From Euptelea pleiosperma (Eukaryota > Streptophyta > Magnoliopsida > Ranunculales > Eupteleaceae), in NCBI GenBank assembly GCA_035048495.1, contig CM068547.1:35571289-35635288 (forward strand): 64,000 bases of DNA. The letters run 5' to 3'. The notes beneath the pieces are model-generated. The model was not told where the DNA came from. It made no database searches and saw only the letters and a list, made by a program, of their open reading frames with translations. Positions 1 through 11,200 of the stretch are shown here, one piece after another. Made by a program: the position numbers and the translations under genes. Position 1 is the first letter of the stretch. Every line of letters begins with the position of its first letter.

Positions 1-328
1 CTTCTTTCGACTGTCCCGAATTTTACTCCAACACTTCAAATGTGTTGAAACAATAGTAATGGAAGAGTTTGAGTCCAATTACGAGGTCCAGTTGCGAAAA
101 AGTCACAAGTTATAGGCTTTGGAATGTAACACACAAACTGAGTCCAATCTGAGACGTTGATGCACGGATGGAGCTAACTTGTTTCGACTGTCAAGAATCT
201 TGTTCCAATACATCAAATCTGTTGAAACAATAGTAATGGAAGAGTTTGAGTCCAAAATAAGAGGTCCGGTTGCGAAAATGTCACAAGTTATAGCCTTCGG
301 AATATAACACACAAACTGAGTCCAATTT

Positions 329-505
329 GAGACGTTGACGCATGGATGGAGCTAACTTGTTTCGACGGTCCCAAATCATGTTCCAACACTTAAAATCTGT
401 TGAAACAATAGTAATGGAAGAGTTGGAGTCCAATTACGAGGTGTGGTTGCGAAAAATTCACAAGTTATAAGCTTCGGAACATAACACACAAACTGAGTCC
501 AATTT
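329..505. repeat. Type B monomer, representative
   Basis: Type B is marked by GCATGGATGG, TTTCGACGGTCCCAAATC, CACTTAAAATCTGTTGAAAC, GAGGTGTGGTTGCG and TATAAGCTTCGG (a HindIII site). The dyad is weaker here: the arms are CAACA and TGTTG with a mismatch inside. Confidence 0.9.
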
Positions 506-682
506 GAGACGTTGACGCACGGATGGAGCTAACTAGTTTCGACTGTCACGAATCTTGTTCCAACACTTCAAATGTGTTGAAACAATAGTAATGGAAGAGT
601 TTGAGTCCAATTACGAGGTCCGGTTGCGAAAAAGTCTCAAGTTATGGGCTTCGGAAGGTAATACACACACTGAGTCCAATTT
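506..682. repeat. Type C monomer, representative
   Basis: Type C is marked by GCTAACTAGTTTCG (the others have ACTTGTTTCG), GTCACGAATC, the dyad CAACAC-TTCAAAT-GTGTTG (561-579), GTTATGGGCTTCGGAAGG and AATACACACACTG. It is normally followed by D. Confidence 0.9.
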
Positions 683-859
683 GAGACGTTGACGCACGGA
701 TGGAGCAAACTTCTTTCGACTGTCAAGAATCTTGTCCCAACACTGCAAATGTGTTGAAACAATAGTAATTGAAGAGTTGGAGTCCAATTACGAGGTCTGG
801 TTGCGAAAAATTCACAAGTTATAAGCTTCGGAACGTAACACACAAACTGAGTCCAATTT
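683..859. repeat. Type D monomer, representative
   Basis: Type D is marked by GGAGCAAACTTCTTTCG, CTTGTCCCAACACTGC, GTAATTGAAGAGTTGG, GAGGTCTGG and TATAAGCTTCGG (HindIII). It follows C in nearly every case seen. Confidence 0.9.
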
Positions 860-1036
860 GAGACGTTGACGCACGGATGGAGCTAACTTGTTTCGACTGT
901 CACGATTCTTGATCCAACAATTCAAATGTGTTGAAACAATGGTAATGGAAGAGATTTAGGCCAATTACGAGGTCCGATTGCGAAAAAGTCACAAGTTATA
1001 GGCTTCGGAATGTAACACACAAACTGAGTCCAATTT
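860..1036. repeat. Type E monomer, representative
   Basis: Type E is marked by CACGATTCTTGATCC, CAACAATTCAAATGTG, CAATGGTAATGG and GAGATTTAGGCCAATTACG. It is the only type in which one of the two GAGTCCAATT boxes is degraded to TAGGCCAATT. Confidence 0.9.
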
Positions 1037-1213
1037 GAGACGTTGATGCACGGATTGAGCTAACTTGTTTCGACTGTCAAGAATCTTGTTCCAACACATC
1101 AAATGTGTTGAAACAATAGTAATGGACGAGTTTGAGTCCAATTACGAGGTTCGGTTGCGAAAATGTCACAAGTTATAGGCTTCGGAATATAACACACAAA
1201 CTGAGTCCAATTT
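1037..1213. repeat. Type F monomer, representative
   Basis: Type F is marked by GCACGGATTGAGC, the long dyad CAACACAT-CAA-ATGTGTTG and GTAATGGACGAGTTTG. A sub-variant reads GTGTTTAAAC, which removes the last base pair of the dyad stem (for example near 1990, 4640 and 9250). Confidence 0.9.
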
Positions 1214-1390
1214 GAGACGTTGACGCATTGATGGAGCTAACTTGTTTCGACGGTCCCAAATCATGTTCCAACACTTAAAATCTGTTTAAACAATAGTAAT
1301 GGAAGAGTTGGAGTCCAATTACGAGGTGTGGTTGCGAAAAATTCACAAGTTATAAGCTTCGGAACGTAACACACAAACTGAGTCCAATTT
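1214..1390. repeat. Type B' monomer, representative
   Basis: This is a B relative marked by AAATCTGTTTAAAC, often with GCATTGATGG or GAGCCGTTG. It closes the five-monomer HOR unit, directly before A. Confidence 0.85.
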
Positions 1391-1568
1391 GAGACGTTGA
1401 TGCACGGATGGAGCTAACTTGTTTCGACTGTCAAGAATCTTGTTCCAACACATCAAATGTGTTGAAACAATAGTAATGGAAGAGTTTGAGTCCAAAATAA
1501 GAGGTCTGGTTGCGAAAATGTCACAAGTTATAGCCTTCGGAATATAACACACAAACTGAGTCCAATTT
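1391..1568. repeat. Type A monomer (178 bp), representative
   Basis: Type A is recognised by GATGCACGGATGG near the start, the long dyad CAACACAT-CAA-ATGTGTTG (1446-1464), GAGTCCAAAATAAGAGG in place of the usual GAGTCCAATTACGAGG, and TATAGCCTTCGG. The extra base makes it 178 bp. It heads each five-monomer HOR unit and is the subtype hit by the LTR (28496-28506 plus 31058-31224). Letter names for subtypes are mine. Confidence 0.9.
1446..1464. other. Central dyad (8-bp stem, 3-base loop) of the monomer, representative
   Basis: CAACACAT at 1446-1453, loop CAA, ATGTGTTG at 1457-1464: a perfect inverted repeat. The same site in C, D and related types keeps a 6-bp stem, CAACAC/GTGTTG, with a 7-base loop (for example 561-579). 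Only types B/B'/B''/H and the rare deletion type weaken it. Such dyads can extrude as cruciforms; a role here is inference. Confidence 0.7.
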
Positions 1569-1745
1569 GAGACGTTGACGCATGGATGGAGCTAACTTGT
1601 TTCGACGGTCCCAAATCATGTTCCAAGACTTAAAATCTGTTGAAAAAATAGTAATGGAAGAGTTAGAGTCCAATTACGAGGTGTGGTTGCGAAAAATTCA
1701 CAAGTTATAAGCTTCGGAACGTAACACACAAACTGTGTCCATTTT
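1569..1745. repeat. Type B'' monomer, representative
   Basis: This is a B relative marked by CTGTTGAAAAAATAG and GAAGAGTTAGAGTCC. It follows A in the HOR unit. Some copies carry a 2-bp insertion giving GTTAGAGAGTCC (for example near 22029, 25219, 27882, 32209, 40710 and 44256). Confidence 0.85.
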
Positions 1746-2276
1746 GAGACGTTGACGCACGGATGGAGCTAACTTGTTTCGACTGTCACGATTCTTGATC
1801 CAACAATTCAAATGTGTTGAAACAATGGTAATGGAAGAGATTTAGACCAATTACGAGGTCCGATTGCGAAAAAGACACAAGTTATAGGCTTCGGAATGTA
1901 ACACACAAACTGAGTCCAATTTGAGACGTTGATGCACGGATTGAGCTAACTTGTTTCGACTGTCAAGAATCTTGTTCCAACACATCAAATGTGTTTAAAC
2001 AATAGTAATGGACGAGTTTGAGTCCAATTACGAGGTCCGGTTGCGAAAATGTCACAAGTTATAGCCTTCGGAATATAACACACAAACTGAGTCCAATTTG
2101 AGACGTTGACGCATGGATGGAGCTAACTTGTTTCGACGGTCCCAAATCATGTTCCAACACTTAAAATCTGTTGAAACAATAGTAATGGAAGAGTTGGAGT
2201 CCAATTACGAGGTGTGGTTGCGAAAAATTCACAAGTTATAAGCTTCGGAACATAACACACAAGCTGAGTCCAATTT

Positions 2277-2445
2277 GAGACGTTGACGCACGGATGGAGC
2301 TAACTAGTTTCGACTGTCACGAATCTTGTTCCAACACATTTGAAACAATAGTAATGGAAGAGTTTGAGTCCAATTACGAGGTCCGGTTGCGAAAAAGTCA
2401 CAAGTTATGGGCTTCGGAAGGTAATACACACACTGAGTCCAATTT
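2277..2445. repeat. C monomer with 8-bp dyad deletion (169 bp)
   Basis: Here the dyad region reads CAACACATTTGAAAC, 8 bp shorter than in other monomers, so the right arm of the hairpin is lost. The same deletion is found only at 47706-47874 and 48052-48220. Confidence 0.9.
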
Positions 2446-5102
2446 GAGACGTTGACGCACGGATGGAGCAAACTTCTTTCGACTGTCAAGAATCTTGTCC
2501 CAACACTGCAAATGTGTTGAAACAATAGTAATTGAAGAGTTGGAGTCCAATTACGAGGTCTGGTTGCGAAAAATTCACAAGTTATAAGCTTCGGAACGTA
2601 ACACACAAACTGAGTCCAATTTGAGACGTTGACGCACGGATGGAGCTAACTTGTTTCGACTGTCACGATTCTTGATCCAACAATTCAAATGTGTTGAAAC
2701 AATGGTAATGGAAGAGATTTAGGCCAATTACGAGGTCCGATTGCGAAAAAGTCACAAGTTATAGGCTTCGGAATGTAACACACAAACTGAGTCCAATTTG
2801 AGACGTTGATGCACGGATTGAGCTAACTTGTTTCGACTGTCAAGAATCTTGTTCCAACACATCAAATGTGTTGAAACAATAGTAATGGACGAGTTTGAGT
2901 CCAATTACGAGGTCCGGTTGCGAAAATGTCACAAGTTATAGGCTTCGGAATATAACACACAAACTGAGTCCAATTTGAGACGTTGACGCATTGATGGAGC
3001 TAACTTGTTTCGACGGTCCCAAATCATGTTCCAACACTTAAAATCTGTTTAAACAATAGTAATGGAATAGTTGGAGTCCAATTACGAGGTGTGGTTGCGA
3101 AAAATTCACAAGTTATAAGCTTCGGAACGTAACACACAAACTGAGTCCAATTTGAGACGTTGATGCACGGATGGAGCTAACTTGTTTCGACTGTCAAGAA
3201 TCTTATTCCAACACATCAAATGTGTTGAAACAATAGTAATGGAAGAGTTTGAGTCCAAAATAAGAGGTCTGGTTGCGAAAATGTCACAAGTTATAGCCTT
3301 CGGAATATAACACACAAACTGAGTCCAATTTGAGACGTTGACGCATGGATGGAGCTAACTTGTTTCGACGGTCCCAAATCATGTTCCAAGACTTAAAATC
3401 TGTTGAAAAAATAGTAATGGAAGAGTTAGAGTCCAATTACGAGGTGTGGTTGCGAAAAATTCACAAGTTATAAGCTTCGGAAGGTAACACACAAACTGAG
3501 TCCATTTTGAGACGTTGACGCACGGATGGAGCTAACTTGTTTCGACTGTCACGATTCTTGATCCAACAATTCAAATGTGTTGAAACAATGGTAATGGAAA
3601 AGATTTAGGCCAATTACGAGGTCCGATTGCGAAAAAGTCACAAGTTATAGGCTTCGGAATGTAACACACAAACTGAGTCCAATTTGAGACGTTGATGCAC
3701 GGATTGAGCTAACTTGTTTCGACTGTCAAGAATCTTGTTCCAACACATCAAATGTGTTGAAACAATAGTAATGGACGAGTTTGAGTCCAATTACGAGGTC
3801 CGGTTGCGAAAATGTCACAAGTTATAGGCTTCGGAATATAACACACAAACTGAGTCCAATTTGAGACGTTGACGCATTGATGGAGCTAACTTGTTTCGAC
3901 GGTCCCAAATCATGTTCCAACACTTAAAATCTGTTTAAACAATAGTAATGGAATAGTTGGAGTCCAATTACGAGGTGTGGTTGCGAAAAATTCACAAGTT
4001 ATAAGCTTCGGAACGTAACACACAAACTGAGTCCAATTTGAGACGTTGATGCACGGATAGAGCTAACTTGTTTCGACTATCAAGAATCTTGTTCCAACAC
4101 ATCAAATGTGTTGAAACAATAGTAATGGAAGAGTTTGAGTCCAAAATAAGAGGTCTGGTTGCGAAAATGTCACAAGTTATAGCCTTCGGAATATAACACA
4201 CAAACTGAGTCCAATTTGAGACGTTGACGCATGGATGGAGCTAACTTGTTTCGACGGTCCCAAATCATGTTCCAAGACTTAAAATCTGTTGAAAAAATAG
4301 TAATGGAAGAGTTAGAGTCCAATTACGAGGTGTGGTTGCGAAAAATTCACAAGTTATAAGCTTCGGAAGGTAACACACAAACTGAGTCCATTTTGAGACG
4401 TTGACGCACGGATGGAGCTAACTTGTTTCGACTGTCACGATTCTTGATCCAACAATTCAAATGTGTTGAAACAATGGTAATGGAAAAGATTTAGGCCAAT
4501 TACGAGGTCCGATTGCGAAAAAGTCACAAGTTATAGGCTTCGGAATGTAACACACAAACTGAGTCCAATTTGAGACGTTGATGCACGGATTGAGCTAACT
4601 TGTTTCGACTGTCAAGAATCTTGTTCCAACACATCAAATGTGTTTAAACAATAGTAATGGACGAGTTTGAGTCCAATTACGAGGTCCGGTTGCGAAAATG
4701 TCACAAGTTATAGCCTTCGGAATATAACACACAAACTGAGTCCAATTTGAGACGTTGACGCATGGATGGAGCTAACTTGTTTCGACGGTCCCAAATCATG
4801 TTCCAACACTTAAAATCTGTTGAAAAAATAGTAATGGAAGAGTTAGAGTCCAATTACGAGGTGTGGTTGCGAAAAATTCACAAGTTATAAGCTTCGGAAC
4901 GTAACACACAAACTGAGTCCAATTTGAGACGTTGACGCACGGATGGAGCTAACTTGTTTCGACTGTCACGATTCTTGATCCAACAATTCAAATGTGTTGA
5001 AACAATGGTAATGGAAGAGATTTAGGCAAATTACGAGTTCCGATTGCGAAAAAGTCACAAGTTATAGGCTTCGGAATGTAACACACAAACTGAGTCCAAT
5101 TT

Positions 5103-5279
5103 GAGACGTTGATGCACGGATTGAGCTAACTTGTTTCGACTGTCAAGAATCTTGTTCGAACACATCAAATGTGTTGAAACAATAGTAATGGAAGAGTTTG
5201 AGTCCAATTACATGGTCCGATTGCTAAAAGCCCTTAAGTTATAGGCTTCGGAATGTAACAAACGAACTGAGTCCAATTT
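5103..5279. repeat. Type G monomer, representative (altered conserved box)
   Basis: The first half is F-like (GGATTGAGC, GTTCGAACAC), but the second half reads TTACATGGTCCGATTGCTAAAAGCCCTTAAG. The near-universal GTTGCGAAAA...GTCACAAG box is therefore replaced. It also has AACAAACGAACTG. I count about 17 copies; every one I checked is followed by H. Confidence 0.9.
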
Positions 5280-5456
5280 GAGACGTTGACGCACGGATAG
5301 AGCTAACTTATTTCGACGGTCCCAAATCATGTTCCAACGATTAAAATCTGTTGAAACAATTGTAATGGAAGAGTTGGAGTCAAATTACGAGCTCTGGTTG
5401 CGAAAACGTCACAAGTTATAGGCTTTGGAATGTAACACACAAACTGAGTCCAATTA
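5280..5456. repeat. Type H monomer, representative
   Basis: Type H is B-like in its first half (GACGGTCCCAAATC) but is marked by GGATAGAGC, CAATTGTAATGG, GAGTCAAATTACGAGCTCTGG (SacI site) and GAAAACGTCAC. It is followed by I in most copies. Confidence 0.85.
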
Positions 5457-5633
5457 GAGACATTGACGAACGGATGGAGCAAACTTCTTTCGACTGTCCC
5501 AAATTTTACTCCAACACTTCAAATGTGTTGAAACAATAGTAATGGAAGAGTTTGAGTCCAATTACGAGGTCCAGTTGCGAAAAAGTCACAAGTTATAGGT
5601 TTCGGAATGTAACACACAAACTGAGTCCAATCT
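5457..5633. repeat. Type I monomer, representative
   Basis: Type I is marked by TTAGAGACATTGACGAACGG at its start, CTTCTTTCGACTGTCCC, AATTTTACTCC or AATTTTGCTCC, and GGTCCAGTTGCG or GGTTCAGTTGCG. The window itself opens inside a type-I monomer. Confidence 0.85.
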
Positions 5634-6342
5634 GAGACGTTGATGCACGGATGGAGCTAACTTGTTTCGACTGTCAAGAATCTTGTTCCAATACATCAAA
5701 TCTGTTGAAACAATAGTAATGGAAGAGTTTGAGTCCAAAATAAGAGGTCCGGTTGCGAAAATGTCACAAGTTATAGCCTTCGGAATATAACACACAAACT
5801 GAGTCCAATTTGAGACGTTGACGCATGGATGGAGCTAACTTGTTTCGACGGTCCCAAATCATGTTCCAACACTTAAAATCTGTTGAAACAATAGTAATGG
5901 AAGAGTTGGAGTCCAATTACGAGGTGTAGTTGCGAAAAATTCACAAGTTATAAGCTTCGGAACATAACACACAAACTGAGTCCAGTTTGAGACGTTGACG
6001 CACGGATGGAGCTAACTAGTTTCGACTGTCACGAATCTTGTTCCAACACTTCAAATGTGTTGAAACAATAGTAATGGAAGAGTTTGAGTCCAATTACGAG
6101 GTCCGGTTGCGAAAAAGTCACAAGTTATGGGCTTCGGAAGGTAATACACAAACTGAGTCCAATTTGAGACGTTGACGCACGGATGGAGCAAACTTCTTTC
6201 GACTGTCAAGAATCTTGTCCCAACACTGCAAATGTGTTGAAACAATAGTAATTGAAGAGTTGGAGTCCAATTACGAGGTCTGGTTGCGAAAAATTCACAA
6301 GTTATAAGCTTCGGAACGTAACACACAAACTGAGTCCACTTT

Positions 6343-6519
6343 GAGACGTTGACGCACGGATGGAGCTAACTTGTTTCGACTGTCACGAATCTTGTTCCAA
6401 CACTTCAAATGTGTTGAAACAATAGTAATGGAAGAGTTTGAGTCCAATTACAAGGTATGGTTGCGAAAAAGTCACAAGTTATAAGCTTCGCAATGTAATA
6501 CACAAACTGAGTCCAATTT
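6343..6519. repeat. Type C2 monomer, representative
   Basis: A C-like monomer with ACTTGTTTCG, GAGGTATGGTTGCG, TATAAGCTTCG and AATACACAAACTG. It occurs only in C-D-C2-D2 runs (for example near 11.2, 33.75, 45.8, 54.25 and 60.1 kb). Confidence 0.8.
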
Positions 6520-6696
6520 GAGACGTTGACGCACGGATGGAGCAAACTTGTTTCGACTGTCACGAATCTTGTCCCAACACTGCAAATGTGTTGAAACAAT
6601 AGTAATGGAAGAATTCGAGTCTAATTACGAGGTCCAGTTGCGAAAAAGTCACAAGTTATAGGCTTCGGAATGTAACACACAAACTGAGTCCAATTT
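6520..6696. repeat. Type D2 monomer, representative
   Basis: A D-like monomer with GCAAACTTGTTTCG, GTCACGAATCTTGTCCC, GAAGAATTCGAGTCTAATTACG (EcoRI site) and GGTCCAGTTGCG. It follows C2 and is followed by G. Confidence 0.8.
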
Positions 6697-7759
6697 GAGA
6701 CGTTGATGCACGGATTGAGCTAACTTGTTTCGACTGTTAAGAATCTTATTCCAACACATCAAATGTGTTGAAACAATAGTAATGGAAGAGTTTGAGTCCA
6801 ATTACATGGTCCGATTGCTAAAAGCCCTTAAGTTATAGGCTTCGGAATGTAACAAACGAACTGAGTCCAATTTGAGACGTTGACGCACGGATAGAGCTAA
6901 CTTGTTTCGACGGTCCCAAATCATGTTCCAACACTTAAAATCTGTTGAAACAATTGTAATGGAAGAGTTTGAGTCAAATTACGAGCTCTGGTTGCGAAAA
7001 CGTCACAAGTTATAGGCTTCGGAATGTAACACACAAACTGAGTCCAATTAGAGACATTGACGAACGGATGGAGCAAACTTCTTTCGACTGTCCCGAATTT
7101 TGCTCCAACACTTCAAATGTGTTGAAACAATAGTAATGGAAGAGTTTGAGTCCAATTACGAGGTTCAGTTGCGAAAAAGTCACAAGTTATAGGCTTCGGA
7201 ATGTAACACACAAACTGAGTCCAATTTGAGACGTTGATGCACGGATGGAGCTCACTTGTTTCGACTGTCAAGAATCTTGTTCCAATACATCAAATGTGTT
7301 GAAACAATAGTAATGGAAGAGTTTGAGTCCAAAATAAGAGGTCCGGTTGCGAAAATGTCACAAGTTATAGCCTTCGGAATATAACACACAAACTGAGTCC
7401 AATTTGAGACGTTGATGCATGGATGGAGCTAACTTGTTTCGACGGTCCCTAATCATGTTCCAACACTTAAAATCTGTTGAAACAATAGTAATGGAAGAGT
7501 TGGAGTCCAATTACGAGGTCTGGTTGCGAAAAATTCACAAGTTATAAGCTTCGGAACGTAACACACAAACTGAGTCCAATTTGAGACGTTGACGCACGGA
7601 TGGAGCTAACTAGTTTTGACTGTCACGAATCTTGTTCCAACACTTCAAATGTGTTGAAACAATAGTAATGGAAGAGTTTGAGTCCAATTACGAGATCCGG
7701 TTGCGTAAAAGTCACAAGTTATGGGCTTCGGAAGGTAATACACAAACTGAGTCCAATTT

Positions 7760-7937
7760 GAGACGTTGACGCACGGATGGAGCAAACTTCTTTCGACTGT
7801 CAAGAATCTTGTCCCAACACTGCAAATGTGTTGAAACAATAGTAATGGAAGAGTTTGAGTCCAAAATAAGAGGTCTGGTTGCGAAAATGTCACAAGTTAT
7901 AGCCTTCGGAATATAACACACAAACTGAGTCCAATTT
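7760..7937. repeat. D/A chimeric monomer, representative
   Basis: The first half is D (GCAAACTTCTTTCG, GTCCCAACACTGC) and the second half is A (GAGTCCAAAATAAGAGGTCTGG, TATAGCCTTCGG); it is 178 bp, as A is. Nine copies are present, starting near 7760, 15733, 19983, 38311, 40438, 43984, 50347, 56194 and 61510. The switch lies in the shared AAATGTGTTGAAACAAT stretch. Confidence 0.85.
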
Positions 7938-8249
7938 GAGACGTTGACGCATGTATAGAGCTAACTTGTTTCGACGGTCCCAAATCATGTTCCAACACTT
8001 AAAATCTGTTGAAAAAATAGTAATGGAAGAGTTAGAGTCCAATTACGAGGTGTGGTTGCGAAAAATTCACAAGTTATAAGCTTCGGAACGTAACACACAA
8101 ACTGAGTCCAATTTGAGACGTTGACGCACGGATGGAGCTAACTTGTTTGGACTGCCACGATTCTTGATCCAACAATTCAAATGTGTTGAAACAATGGTAA
8201 TGGAAGAGATTTAGGCCAATTACGAGGTCCGATTGCGAAAAAGTCACAA

Positions 8250-11200
8250 GTTATAGGCTTCGGAATGTAACACACAAACTGAGTCCAATTTGAGACGTTG
8301 ATGCACGGATTGAGCTCACTTGTTTCGACTGTCAAGAATCTTGTTCCAACACATCAAATGTGTTGAAACAATACTAATGGACGAGTTTGAGTCCAATTAC
8401 GAGGTCCGGTTGCGAAAATGTCACAAGTTATAGGCTTCGAAATATAACACACAAACTGAGTCCACTTTGAGACGTTGACGCATGGATGGAGCTAACTTGT
8501 TTCGACGGTCCCAAATCATGTTCCAACACTTAAAATCTGTTTAAACAATAGTAATGGAATAGTTGGAATCCAATTACGAGGTGTGGTTGCGAAAAATTCA
8601 CAAGTTATAAGCTTCGGAACGTAACACACAAACTGAGTCCAATTTTAGACGTTGATGCACGGATGGAGCTAACTTGTTTCGACTGTCAAGAATCTTGTTC
8701 CAACACATCAAATGTGTTGAAACAATAGTAATGGAAGAGTTTGAGTCCAAAATAAGAGGTCTGGTTGCGAAAATGTCACAAGTTATAGCCTTCGGAATAT
8801 AACACACAAACTGAGTCCAATTTGAGACGTTGACGCATGGATGGAGCTAACTTGTTTCGACGGTCCCAAATCATGTTCCAACACTTAAAATCTGTTGAAA
8901 AAATAGTAATGGAAGAGTTAGAGTCCAATTACGAGGTGTGGTTGCGAAAAATTCACAAGTTATAAGCTTCGGAACGTAACACACAAACTGAGTCCAATTT
9001 GAGACGTTGACGCACGGATGGAGCTAACTTGTTTCGACTGTCACGATTCTTGATCCAACAATTCAAATGTGTTGAAACAATGGTAATGGAAGAGATTTAG
9101 GCCAATTACGAGTTCCGATTGCAAAAAAGTCACAAGTTATAGGCTTCGGAATGTAACACACAAACTGAGTCCAATTTGAGACGTTGATGCACGGATTGAG
9201 CTAACTTGTTTCGACTGTCAAGAATCTTGTTCCAACACATCAAATGTGTTTAAACAATAGTAATGGACGAGTTTGAGTCCAATTACGAGGTCCGGTTGCG
9301 AAAATGTCACAAGTTATAGCCTTCGGAATATAACACACAAACTGAGTCCAATTTGAGCCGTTGACGCATGGATGGAGCTAACTTGTTTCGACGGTCCCAA
9401 ATCATGTTCCAACACTTAAAATCTGTTTAAACAATAGTAATTGAAGAGTTGGAGTCCAATTACGAGGTGTGGTTGCGAAAAATTCACAAGTTATAAGCTT
9501 CGGAACGTAACACACAAACTGAGTCCAATTTGAGACGTTGATGCACGGATGGAGCTAACTTGTTTCGACTGTCAAGAATCTTGTTCCAACACATCAAATG
9601 TGTTGAAACAATAGTAATGGAAGAGTTTGAGTCCAAAATAAGAGGTCTGGTTGCGAAAATGTCACAAGTTATAGCTTTCGGAATATAACACACAAACTGA
9701 GTCCAATTTGAGACGTTGACGCATGGATGGAGCTAACTTGTTTCGACGGTCCCATATCATGTTCCAACACTTAAAATCTGTTGAAAAAATAGTAATGGAA
9801 GAGTTAGAGAGTCCAATTACGAGGTGTGGTTGTGAAAAATTCACAAGTTATAAGCTTCGGAACGTAACACACAAACTGAGTCCAATTTGAGACGTTGACG
9901 CACGGATGGAGTTAACTTGTTTCGACTGTCACGATTCTTGATCCAACAATTCAAATGTGTTGAAACAATGGTAATGGAAGAGATTTAGGCCAATTACGAG
10001 TTCCGATTGCGAAAAAGTCACAAGTTATAGGCTTCGGAATGTAACACACAAACTGAGTCCAATTTGAGACGTTGATGCACGGATTGAGCTAACTTGTTTC
10101 GACTGTCAAGAATCTTGTTCGAACACATCAAATGTGTTGAAACAATAGTAATGGAAGAGTTTGAGTCCAATTACATGGTCCGATTGCTAAAAGCCCTTAA
10201 GTTATAGGCTTCGGAATGTAACAAACGAACTGAGTCCAATTTGAGACGTTGACGCACGGATAGAGCTAACTTATTTCGACGGTCCCAAATCATGTTCCAA
10301 CGATTAAAATCTGTTGAAACAATTGTAATGGAAGAGTTGGAGTCAAATTACGAGCTCTGGTTGCGAAAACGTCACAAGTTATAGGCTTTGGAATGTAACA
10401 CACAAACTGAGTCCAATTAGAGACATTGACGAACGGATGGAGCAAACTTCTTTCGACTGTCCCGAATTTTACTCCAACACTTCAAATGTGTTGAAACAAT
10501 AGTAATGGAAGAGTTTGAGTCCAATTACGAGGTCCAGTTGCGAAAAAGTCACAAGTTATAAGCTTCGGAACATAACACACAAACTGAGTCCAATTTGAGA
10601 CGTTGACGCATGGATGGAGCTAACTTGTTTCGACGGTCCCAAATCATGTTCCAACACTTAAAATCTGTTGAAACAATAGTAATGGAAGAGTTGGAGTCCA
10701 ATTACGAGGTGTAGTTGCGAAAAATTCACAAGTTATAAGCTTCGGAACATAACACACAAACTGAGTCCAGTTTGAGACGTTGACGCACGGATGGAGCTAA
10801 CTAGTTTCTACTGTCACAAATCTTGTTCCAACACTTCAAATGTGTTGAAACAATAGTAATGGAAGAGTTTGAGTCCAATTACGAGGTCCGGTTGCGAAAA
10901 AGTCACAAGTTATGGGCTTCGGAAGGTAATACACAAACTGAGTCCAATTTGAGACGTTGACGCACGGATGGAGCAAACTTCTTTCGACTGTCAAGAATCT
11001 TGTCCCAACACTGCAAATGTGTTGAAACAATAGTAATTGAAGAGTTGGAGTCCAATTACGAGGTCTGGTTGCGAAAAATTCACAAGTTATAAGCTTCGGA
11101 ACGTAACACACAAACTGAGTCCAATTTGAGACGTTAACGCACGGATGGAGCTAACTTGTTTCGACTGTCACGAATCTTGTTCCAACACTTCAAATGTGTT

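Noticed and set aside
530..560. CENP-B box-like TTTCGACTGTCACGAATC
   Set aside because: Only the TTCG core fits; the required central A and the CGGG end of the CENP-B box consensus are missing in every subtype I inspected.
1343..1552. Family of ~69-, 82- and 91-codon minus-strand open frames across the satellite
   Set aside because: They follow the 177-bp repeat, differ only where monomer subtypes differ, overlap one another in two frames, and have no promoter, domain or selection signature. They are an effect of the repeat period.
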